This document shows positions 33,331 through 40,909 of a stretch of 64,000 bases of DNA, in pieces. The stretch lies in contig NZ_CP047409.1 in NCBI RefSeq assembly GCF_013487865.1, positions 1,736,001-1,800,000 of the forward strand, in the 5' to 3' direction. The notes under the pieces are model-generated. The model was not told where the DNA came from and made no database searches. It was given only the letters and a program-made list of their open reading frames with translations. Origin of the DNA: Lactobacillus johnsonii. GTDB lineage: Bacteria > Bacillota > Bacilli > Lactobacillales > Lactobacillaceae. The first letter of the stretch is position 1, and each line of letters begins with the position of its first letter. The position numbers and the translations under genes were made by a program.

Positions 33331-33554
33331 TTTTTCATCATCCTTTTTATTACACTGATCTTTCAAATATTACATTAAATTTACGTAATTGAAGTTTTTG
33401 TAAAAAAATGTAAATTTCGCTTTAATTTACTGCAATAATCCTCTTCTATAATACAGTTTGTTAAGTAAATTAAAAACGACTTTTTAAATATCACTAGTGT
33501 AACATGATTACCATTTAATTATTACTAAATTTAAACTTAAAAGGAGTAAACACT

Positions 33555-33827
33555 TTGACACACAAGAAGGGAATTTCAACAGCGCTTATTGTATTATTGG
33601 GCTTTGGCTTTTTAACTAATTCAGTTACCACTTCCCAGGCAGCTGATCAAGATACCAATTTTAATGTGTCTAAAAGCCTAGTTGAAAATACCATTAAACC
33701 AACTCTCCTAAGTAAAAAATTCAAAGAAGATCAAATAAAAGAAGAAAAGGAAAATAAATTAGCCGATATCAAGTTCGAAGAAAAAAAACTTAATCAAGAA
33801 AATACAAATTCTGAACTAGATAACTAA
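33555..33827 (+). CDS. Small secreted hypothetical protein
   Basis: The 90-residue product starts at TTG 33555, six bases after AAAAGGAG. It has a clear signal peptide (KKGISTALIVLLGFGFLTNS) with probable cleavage after TSQA, leaving about 60 residues that are charged and helical with many Lys and Glu (EDQIKEEKENKLADIKFEEK). It has no Cys and no known motif. The long AT-rich leader region before it carries paired TGTAAA-like words. It might be a small secreted or wall-associated peptide. No family recognised. Confidence 0.5.
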   Translation: MTHKKGISTALIVLLGFGFLTNSVTTSQAADQDTNFNVSKSLVENTIKPTLLSKKFKEDQIKEEKENKLADIKFEEKKLNQENTNSELDN

Positions 33828-33893
33828 AACTTTACAAACAACAGTTGCAGTTACGGGCTAAAATCACTAAGATAGAATCATCAACAGATATAC

Positions 33894-33930
33894 TAAAAAA
33901 AGCAGTTAGCATTTCGCTAGCTGCTTTTTT
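33894..33930. terminator. Bidirectional terminator
   Basis: AAAAAAGCAGTTAGC and GCTAGCTGCTTTTTT form a long stem with loop ATTTC and one mismatch, between the small secreted protein gene and the facing LCP gene. Confidence 0.88.
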
Positions 33931-33931
33931 C

Positions 33932-35056
33932 TTAATTACCATCCCATGGAATAGTGTCAGAATCTTTATCATAAATTACATAATTTCTAAAGTCTTCTGG
34001 ATCATTCCAATTTAAACCTTGCTGCAGACTATTTTGCCTTGTTTCTTGATTATGGAGTTTTTCCTGTTTTAATCCTAAACTAGAACGAACTAAATCTGAT
34101 ACACGTTGTAGTTCCTTTGTAGCGGCTACTTGCATTGCTGCCGCTCCAATCCAAACATTATGTCCTTGAATATAGCCACTCTTAATATTCTGAGTACATC
34201 CGCGGTAATTCATTGCAATTGAAAGCATATCATCAAAGGTCAGATTAGTTTTAACATACTTGGCAAAGACCTTAAGAATCTTGCGATAGTTAGTGATTGA
34301 ATTAACTGACATCCCTTTACGTACAATGTCATTAATTACCTGTCTTTGTCTCATTTGTCGACCATAGTCACCTTTTGGATCTTCTTTACGCATCCGCACA
34401 TAGTCTAAGGCCTCTTTACCATTTAAGTGCTGCTTCCCCTTCTTAAAATGCGTGTGATAAGTAAAGGTAAATGGCACATTAACATCTACTCCGCCCAAAG
34501 CTTCTACCATACTTTCTAGAGCCTTCATATTAACTTCCATATAGTAGTTAACTGGTGTATTTAAAAGTGCTTTTACTGTCCGAGTTGCTCCTTTGCTTCC
34601 GCCAACTTGATAAGCAGAGTTAACCCGGAACATGTAGTACTTCCCTTCTCCACTTCCGTCACCTTTGATATCGGCTAACAAGTCTCTGGGAATTGAGGTC
34701 ATTGTTGCTTCTTTTTTCTCTGGATTCATAGTTGCTAAGATCATCGTATCGGAATTACCCCGGTCATGCCTGCCTTCAATTCCTTGATCAACGCCAAGAA
34801 TTAGAATTGAAATTGGCTTTTTCTGAGAAATCAATTGCGATGTTTTTCCTGTTCCTCGATAAGCTTGTTGAACTGAACTCATAGCCGAGAAATATGCATG
34901 AGCAAAGTAAGCTACGCTTCCACAAACAAGTAAAATTGATAAGAGACCTACCAAACGAGCAAAATTATTTCCATTTTTATAATCTTTTTTACTCGCCGCA
35001 AACACATTATTTCTTCTTAGTTTTTGGCGTGGTCTTTTGGGTTCCTCAGGTCTCAT
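33932..35056 (-). CDS. LytR-CpsA-Psr (LCP) family glycopolymer ligase
   Basis: LCP enzymes attach teichoic acids or capsule chains to peptidoglycan outside the membrane. The 374-residue protein has a basic cytoplasmic N-terminus (RPEEPKRPRQKLRRNN), one transmembrane helix (about 37-56) and an LCP domain (about 85-235) with SILILGVDQG, SDTMILATMNPEKKEATMTSIPRD and MRKEDPKGDYGRQMRQRQV, which includes the conserved Arg and Asp residues binding the pyrophosphate lipid. AGAGGAG precedes ATG 35056. It is transcribed alone and divergent from pepF. Confidence 0.9.
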   Translation of the reverse strand: MRPEEPKRPRQKLRRNNVFAASKKDYKNGNNFARLVGLLSILLVCGSVAYFAHAYFSAMSSVQQAYRGTGKTSQLISQKKPISILILGVDQGIEGRHDRGNSDTMILATMNPEKKEATMTSIPRDLLADIKGDGSGEGKYYMFRVNSAYQVGGSKGATRTVKALLNTPVNYYMEVNMKALESMVEALGGVDVNVPFTFTYHTHFKKGKQHLNGKEALDYVRMRKEDPKGDYGRQMRQRQVINDIVRKGMSVNSITNYRKILKVFAKYVKTNLTFDDMLSIAMNYRGCTQNIKSGYIQGHNVWIGAAAMQVAATKELQRVSDLVRSSLGLKQEKLHNQETRQNSLQQGLNWNDPEDFRNYVIYDKDSDTIPWDGN

Positions 35057-35219
35057 TAATTTTTAACTCCTCTGAAAATCAGCTTACCTTTTCATAATAC
35101 AAAATTACTTAGTTAAGCGCATTAAATTCATTATTAAAAAAATTTTATTTTTTAGCAAGCGAAATAATGTTCTATAATGATGATTAATAAAAATTATATG
35201 GTAGAAAGAAGGACAAGGT

Positions 35220-37028
35220 ATGGCTATTCCAACAAGAAATGAAGTATCTGATGATCTCAAATGGGATCTTAGTCGTGTTTTTAAAGACGATCAGGAATGG
35301 GAACAAGAATATAATCGGGTCGCAACCGAAATTAAAAATTTAGGTAGATTTAAGGGAAATCTTGCTAAATCTGGTCAAGATTTATATGAGGGGATTACAG
35401 AAATTTTATCTGTGAATCGTCGTTTAGAAAAAGTGTACGTTTATGCTACTATGTCAAGCGACGTTGATACTAGTAATACTCATTATCTAGGCCTTGTTGC
35501 TAAAGCTCAAAGCTTAGCTAACCAGATGAGCGCCGCTATCTCTTTTGTCGATCCTGAAATTTTATCTATCCCAGAAGAGACACTTGCTAAATTTATGCAA
35601 GATGAGCCCCGTTTAAAAGAGTATCAACATCGACTTGAACAAATTACTAAGAAACGTCCTCATACTTTACCAGCAAGTGAAGAAAAAATTATTGCCGCTG
35701 CTGGAGATGCAATGGGAACTTCCGCTAATACTTTCAATGTTTTAACTAATTCTGATATGGAATACGGCTATGTTCAAGATGAAGACGGAGAGATGGTCCA
35801 ATTATCTGATGGCTTATATTCACTTCTAATTCAGTCACAAGATAGAAATGTTCGCAAAAATTCATTTGATGTTATGTATGCAAGCTATGGTCAGTTTGAA
35901 AATAGTCTCGCTTCAACTCTATCAGGTGAAGTAAAGGCCCACAATTTTAATGCTCAAGTACATAAATATAATTCTGCTCGAGAGGCTGCTTTAAGCGAAA
36001 ATGGCGTACCAACTACTGTTTACGATACATTGATCAAAGAAGTAAATAGTCACTTAGATCTCCTTCATCGCTACGTTAGTTTAAGAAAAAAGATTTTAGG
36101 TCTTTTTGACCTACAAATGTATGATATGTATGTTCCATTAACAGGTGAGCCAAGTCTTTCTTATAACTTTGAAGAAGCAAAAAATGAGGCTAGACGAGCC
36201 TTAGCTCCACTAGGAAAAGATTATTTAGAGCATGTTGACTATATCTTTAATAATCGTGTAATTGATGTAGTTGAAAGCCAAAATAAGGTAACCGGTGCTT
36301 ATTCTGGTGGTTCCTATGATACTGATCCATATGAATTATTAAATTGGGAGGATAATCTTGATTCTCTCTATACCCTAGTTCATGAAACTGGACACTCAGT
36401 GCATTCCTGGTATACAAGAAATACTCAGCCATATGTATATGGAGACTACCCAATTTTTGTTGCTGAAATTGCATCAACAACTAATGAAAATATTTTAACT
36501 GAATACTTCTTAGATAAGATTACTGATCCTAAAACAAGAGCATTTGTTTTGAATCATTATCTTGATTCATTTAAGGGCACACTCTTCCGTCAAACACAAT
36601 TTGCAGAATTTGAGCAGTTTATTCATGAAGCCGACGCAAATGGTCAACCATTAACTGCCGATGTTCTTGATGAATTTTATGGTAATTTAAACCAAAGATA
36701 TTATGGTGATAGTGTAGAACCAGGCGGAGATATTGCTAAAGAATGGGCACGGATTCCTCACTTCTATTACAACTTCTATGTTTACCAATATGCAACAGGT
36801 TTTGCTGCTGCTACAGCCCTTGCAAATAATGTTGTTCATGGTACTGACGAAGAACGTACGGCTTATATTAATTTCTTAAAGGCCGGCTCTTCAGATTATC
36901 CAACAGAAATAATGAAACATGCTGGTGTCGATATGACAAAGGCGGATTACTTAAGAGACGCATTTAATACTTTTGAAAAACGACTTAATGAGTTTGAAAA
37001 AATCGTTAATGAATTAAAAACAGTTTAG
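35220..37028 (+). CDS. pepF: Oligoendopeptidase F
   Basis: PepF is a cytoplasmic M3-family zinc endopeptidase that cuts imported oligopeptides. The 602-residue protein has the N-terminal helical PepF domain and the zinc motif in LVHETGHSVHSWY (HExGH) with the downstream Glu in YPIFVAEIASTTNE. Length and motif spacing are typical. It has an AAGAAGGA-like ribosome site before ATG 35220. Its native terminator, originally 16 bp on each arm, has been split by the island at 37080, leaving only the left arm at 37054-37069 close by. Confidence 0.93.
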   Translation: MAIPTRNEVSDDLKWDLSRVFKDDQEWEQEYNRVATEIKNLGRFKGNLAKSGQDLYEGITEILSVNRRLEKVYVYATMSSDVDTSNTHYLGLVAKAQSLANQMSAAISFVDPEILSIPEETLAKFMQDEPRLKEYQHRLEQITKKRPHTLPASEEKIIAAAGDAMGTSANTFNVLTNSDMEYGYVQDEDGEMVQLSDGLYSLLIQSQDRNVRKNSFDVMYASYGQFENSLASTLSGEVKAHNFNAQVHKYNSAREAALSENGVPTTVYDTLIKEVNSHLDLLHRYVSLRKKILGLFDLQMYDMYVPLTGEPSLSYNFEEAKNEARRALAPLGKDYLEHVDYIFNNRVIDVVESQNKVTGAYSGGSYDTDPYELLNWEDNLDSLYTLVHETGHSVHSWYTRNTQPYVYGDYPIFVAEIASTTNENILTEYFLDKITDPKTRAFVLNHYLDSFKGTLFRQTQFAEFEQFIHEADANGQPLTADVLDEFYGNLNQRYYGDSVEPGGDIAKEWARIPHFYYNFYVYQYATGFAAATALANNVVHGTDEERTAYINFLKAGSSDYPTEIMKHAGVDMTKADYLRDAFNTFEKRLNEFEKIVNELKTV

Positions 37029-37053
37029 TAAAAACACAAATATATTTGTAAAC

Positions 37054-37069
37054 AAAAAGTTCTTGATCT
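37054..37069 (+). terminator. Left arm of the terminator split by the island (right arm 48241-48256)
   Basis: AAAAAGTTCTTGATCT here is the perfect complement of AGATCAAGAACTTTTT at 48241-48256. Without the island and one CTGAG repeat the locus reads as a 16-bp stem with an 8-base loop between pepF and the facing lactate permease gene. Confidence 0.85.
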
Positions 37070-37074
37070 AATTT

Positions 37075-37079
37075 CTGAG
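37075..37079 (+). repeat. Candidate target duplication CTGAG, left side of the island
   Basis: CTGAG occurs immediately left of the IS3-family left end (37080) and again at 48238-48242, immediately right of the last IS3 end, as expected if the outer ends come from one insertion event. IS150-type elements usually duplicate 3-4 bp. Confidence 0.6.
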
Positions 37080-37128
37080 TGAAGTTAACCCCCAGAGTTG
37101 GACATAAATCCAACCTGGGGGTTTTACT

Positions 37129-37656
37129 ATGAGCAAATATGCAGTTGAAACTAAATTAAAAACAATTGAATTATATAAAAAAGGTCTTGGGAGTAGACAG
37201 ATTCAATGTAACTTGAATATCCCATCACATTCTACAATTGATAGATGGATTATATTATTTAAGAAATATGGAAAAGCTGGTTTAATTACAAAACGTACTC
37301 GTAAAAAATATAGTGGTCAATTTAAATTAGAGGTTTTAAACTGGAGGAAAGAACATAATGAAAGCTATCAAGCCACCGCACTAAAATATGGAATCTCTAA
37401 TACTGGAATTATTGCAAACTGGCAACGTGCCTATGAAGAAGGTGGTATTGATGCCCTCTTTATTAAGCAAGGAAGACCAACTATGCATAAGAAAGCTAAA
37501 CATAAAAAAATAAATAAAAGTGAACTGTCAGAGCTTGAAAGATTAAGACTAGAAAATCGAGCTTTATACGTTGAAGTTGAATACTTAAAAAAATTAGATG
37601 CCTTAGTTCAGAAGCGCGGACATCTGAAGAAGAAAGACGAATCATCACAGAACTAA
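37129..37656 (+). CDS. IS3-family transposase OrfA (copy 1)
   Basis: The 175-residue protein has two helix-turn-helix segments (LGSRQIQCNLNIPSHSTIDRW and ATALKYGISNTGIIANW) and a C-terminal leucine-zipper-like coiled coil (LSELERLRLENRALYVEVEYL). OrfA binds the IS ends. The run TTAAAAAAATTAG near 37590 is a likely -1 slippage site used by this family to make the OrfAB fusion. OrfA is intact here, although OrfB is not. By eye the first 390 bases of the element match those of copy 2 at 47393. Confidence 0.85.
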   Translation: MSKYAVETKLKTIELYKKGLGSRQIQCNLNIPSHSTIDRWIILFKKYGKAGLITKRTRKKYSGQFKLEVLNWRKEHNESYQATALKYGISNTGIIANWQRAYEEGGIDALFIKQGRPTMHKKAKHKKINKSELSELERLRLENRALYVEVEYLKKLDALVQKRGHLKKKDESSQN

Positions 37657-37950
37657 GGCAAGAATACAAATTTAGTCTAAAGGAGATCCTCCCTTTTACT
37701 AGTCTTTCTAAGAGTACATATGAATATAAAAGCCATCCAAAGGTCAAAAAGCTTAGTGATAAAAAGCTTGTATCACTAATTACAGATATTAAGAAACGTA
37801 ATTCTGGGTATGGCTATTGGACAGTAACTGATGCTTTAAAACGTACATACAATTTGATCATCAATCATAAACGTGTATATCGATTAATGAAAGAATATAA
37901 TCTGTTGGCTAAAAAATATGGCTCTTTTGCAAATCCTGTTGATGGATAAT
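37595..37950 (+). pseudogene. IS3-family OrfB fragment, truncated by ISL3
   Basis: In the -1 frame relative to orfA the sequence reads RTSEEERRIITELRQEYKFS through RNSGYGYWTVTDALKRTYNL and HKRVYRLMKEYNLLAKKY, the HTH_21 part of OrfB. At 37920 it passes into ISL3 and stops at TAA 37948-37950. The rve/DDE domain is gone. Confidence 0.8.
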
Positions 37951-37979
37951 TTTAAGAAGGAATTAAGCAGCTAAGAAAT

Positions 37980-39443
37980 TGATATGAACCCCGAAATTCG
38001 GACAAGAATTTCGAGGTTTTTATTATGTCTAAATTATCTAAGCAAGACAAAATTGACATCTACAATAATTGGAAGCATTATCATAAGTCACTATCTCAAC
38101 TAGGTAGAGAATATGGAGTAAGACCTGACAATTTATATTATTTAATCCGTCTAATAGACCTTCACGGCTTAGAAATTTTGAATAAATCATATTCTTCTTA
38201 TTCAGTAGAATTTAAGAAAACTGCCATTAAAAGAATATTGATTAACGATGAACCAGCGAATCAAGTTTCATTAGACTTGGGATTGCCAAGCTCAGGTATG
38301 ATCTATAATTGGCTTCGCAAATATAAAGAGGATGGGTATAATGTCATTAATCATAAGAAAGGCAGACCACATCATGAAAAGCAAAGACCAACAAATCAAA
38401 GAACTACAAAAACAAGTAAAAGACTTAAAACAAGAGAATCTCAAGCTTACTGTCGAAAACGAATTTGTAAAAAAATTGAGCGCCTTAGTTTCCAAAAGAA
38501 AAAACCAAAAGCACCAGAAATAGCTCAGGTGGTTACTGAACTAAGGCAAGAACTTCATGTAACCGTCAGTTTCATATTAAATGTAATCAATTCTAATCCT
38601 GATTTACCTCACTTATCTAAAAGTAATTATTACTATGTTCTAAAACAAAATGATAAAGATTCAAAAAATCATCAGATCATGAAACGTATCAAAGAAATAT
38701 TTGAAGAACATAAACATCGCTACGGCTATAGAAGAATTACAGCTCAATTGCACATTGAAGGAATTAAAATCAATCATAAGAAAGTAAAGCGTCTGATGAA
38801 AAAGATGCATTTATTTGGTATTGCCATTAGACGTAGAAAAAGATATTCAAGTTATCGAGGAACTGTAGGTGAAATCAAACCTAATTTGATCTGTCGCAAT
38901 TTTTTAGCCATTTTACCAGATAGAAAGTGGTATTCAGATATAACTGAGTTTCATTTAAACGGCGAAAAATTATATTTATCACCAATTATGGATGGGTGTA
39001 CCCATGAGATAATTTCTTATACATTAAGTCGCCGTCCAGTTTTAGAACAAGTAATGACCATGCTTGACCTAGCTTATAAAGCTCATCCTGCTCTAAATGG
39101 TCTTATTTTTCACACTGATCAAGGATGGCAATATCAACATTCTACCTTTCAAAAATGGCTTACAGATCATGGTATTGAGCAATCAATGTCTAGAAAAGGT
39201 AATTCATTAGATGATGGATTAATGGAAGGATTTTTTGGTATCTTAAAGCGAGAAATGTGGTATGGCTTTGAAAAAAATTTTAAGAATTTAGATGAACTAG
39301 AAGATGCAATCAAAGAGTATATTTATTACTATAATAATTTTAGAATTAAGAGCTCAATAAAAAACCATACTCCGATTCAATATCGAAATATGGTTTTAAA
39401 TCAAACAGTTTAATAATATGTCCTAATTTTTGGGTTCATATCA
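37980..39443 (+). mobile_element. Second type of IS3-family element nested in ISL3
   Basis: The ends TGATATGAACCCCGAAATTC and, inward from 39443, TGATATGAACCCAAAAATTA are inverted repeats. AAT occurs on both outer sides (37977-37979 and 39444-39446), and the ISL3 sequence joins exactly when one AAT and the element are removed, showing a clean insertion with a 3-bp duplication near the end of the ISL3 transposase gene. Confidence 0.88.
38025..39413 (+). pseudogene. IS3-family transposase orfAB with a frameshift in orfA
   Basis: The 462-codon open frame reads a normal OrfA start (about 1-115; two HTH) and a normal OrfB end (about 165-462; rve domain with WYSDITEF, HTDQGWQYQ and a late Glu in DDGLMEGFFG). 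Between them, about 50 residues (EKQRPTNQRTTKTSKRLKTR and following) are not protein-like, while the +1 frame (38344-38523) encodes the expected coiled coil (KDQQIKELQKQVKDLKQENL). A one-base indel near 38370 therefore shifted orfA, and the long frame is an accident because orfB is normally in the -1 frame. Activity is doubtful. Confidence 0.75.
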
Positions 39444-40722
39444 AATAGCTGTTTGATTCCTTTTCTTTTATAATATTTTCTTCAAGTCTAATTCTAATTA
39501 ATAAATGTTTGAAATTTCTATAGCCATAAGCAGTACGTTCAATTTGCTTAATCTTCCGATTGACACCTTCAAGACAACCATTAGAGTAGTTAGAAGATAT
39601 ACCGTTTAGGACACCGGTATAATTATGCTTAAAGGTCAGTAGTGTTTGATGCATTTGTTTACCAACACTTTGTTTTGAATGAAGTAGATGGATAACTTTC
39701 TTTTCATCGTTATCCTGAATAGCAGTCATAAAGTCCTGCATAACCCAATAAGTATTTTCTAAGGTTTGGTCACAATCTAAACCATCTAAGACAACATGTT
39801 CCTGTGTTAGACAGTCCTTAAAATGCCAGTCGTAATAAGGAGTAGTCTTATTAAGTTTGTCATATTTCATGAGATAAAGCTTCCAAGGAGACTTTAAAAG
39901 CTTATATTCATGGCTTTGCTTTTTAAATTGCTTCATGATTTGAACTCTGAAAATATTAAACGATCTAGTAAGCATTTGAACCATATGAAAACGGTCAATA
40001 ACTATCTGAGCATTTGGAAATAATTCTCTAGCAACTAAAGGATAATAACAATTAAGATCCATAGTTACTGTTTTAACCATTGCACGAGCTTTAGGAGTGA
40101 ACTTGTAAAAATAGCGTAGAATATCAGGTTTGAAACGAGTTCTAAGAATTTGAACAACTTTGTGAGTATCACCATCTAGACAAATAAAGTGAAGCTTTTT
40201 GCCTACACCTTTGAATTCATCAAAGGCTAAGTGTTCAGGGAGATGATCAAAGTCATCATAGAACTTAGAAGAGCAGGCTTCTAATACTCTTTGAACCGTG
40301 TTGACAGATACATTATGTTCTCTAGCAATGCTGGTCATTGAACGATCTTCAGTAAGAGCAGAAAGTATTTTTCGCTTAGAAGTGTTAGAGATATAGGAGC
40401 CTTTATTAACCAGATTAGATTGAGCCATAGATCTTTTTAAACAGTCATTGCAGAGAACACGTTGTTTTCTTAATCTGATAGTAACGGGCTTACTAGCATC
40501 AGCAGTAATGAAACGAACGTTAGAAACGTAATGACCGTTATGCTTAAGATTAGTAGAACGACAATAAGGACAAGTAGGCTGGATCAGCTCAGCTAAATAT
40601 ATTTTGTAAATCTTACCGTTAATATTTTCATTTGAATAATCAGAAAAAATAATGTTTTTATCTTCAACATCAAGAGTAAATTTAATATAATCATTTAAAG
40701 AGGACATAGTTTGAATCTCCAT
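39436..40722 (-). CDS. ISL3-family transposase (copy 2), last residues changed
   Basis: The protein is nearly identical to copy 1 (18454-19746), with the zinc ribbon CPYCRSTNLKHNGHY, HTH and ISL3 DDE domain. Only the end differs: the nested IS3 element enters the last codons and supplies a TGA, so the C-terminus is NSYLI instead of NIYFLAA. The catalytic domain is intact; the protein may still work, but the element's left end is displaced by 1.46 kb. Confidence 0.88.
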   Translation of the reverse strand: MEIQTMSSLNDYIKFTLDVEDKNIIFSDYSNENINGKIYKIYLAELIQPTCPYCRSTNLKHNGHYVSNVRFITADASKPVTIRLRKQRVLCNDCLKRSMAQSNLVNKGSYISNTSKRKILSALTEDRSMTSIAREHNVSVNTVQRVLEACSSKFYDDFDHLPEHLAFDEFKGVGKKLHFICLDGDTHKVVQILRTRFKPDILRYFYKFTPKARAMVKTVTMDLNCYYPLVARELFPNAQIVIDRFHMVQMLTRSFNIFRVQIMKQFKKQSHEYKLLKSPWKLYLMKYDKLNKTTPYYDWHFKDCLTQEHVVLDGLDCDQTLENTYWVMQDFMTAIQDNDEKKVIHLLHSKQSVGKQMHQTLLTFKHNYTGVLNGISSNYSNGCLEGVNRKIKQIERTAYGYRNFKHLLIRIRLEENIIKEKESNSYLI

Positions 40723-40909
40723 ACACTTAATTGAATTGGTCGAAGAAGGATTTTAAGTAAGAGAGGACTATGGCCTCTTTTTTTACGTAAAAAAATCCTG
40801 TCGATAGAATATCATAGATATTCATCAACAGGAAAAATTATACAGCCGCATTTATTTAAAACTAACGTCCAACTTTAGGGGCTAGCTTCATAGCTTAGTT
40901 GGCTTTTTT

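Larger units (their letters stand above)
37920..40847 (-). mobile_element. ISL3-family insertion sequence, copy 2, carrying another IS
   Basis: Ends GGCTCTTTTGCAAATCCTGT at 37920 and CAACAGGAAAAATTATACAGCC ending at 40847 match copy 1; about 1.46 kb of ISL3 sequence is present once the nested IS3-type element (37980-39443) is removed. Flanks differ (AAAAATAT left, GCATTTAT right), so there is no target duplication; an adjacent deletion or recombination event followed insertion. Confidence 0.85.
37080..40890 (+). mobile_element. IS3-family (IS150-like) element, copy 1, interrupted and internally deleted
   Basis: The left end TGAAGTTAACCCCCAGAGTT and the right end, read inward, TGAAGCTAGCCCCTAAAGTT are imperfect inverted repeats. 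The element holds orfA and the first part of orfB; an ISL3 element (37920-40847) then follows, and after it only the last orfB codons and the right end remain. About 500 bp of orfB, including the catalytic core, are lost, so this copy cannot encode transposase. Confidence 0.8.

Noticed and set aside
38332-38523. Separate small coiled-coil protein gene
   Set aside because: It is the original-frame middle part of the IS3-family orfA, explained by a frameshift, not an independent gene.
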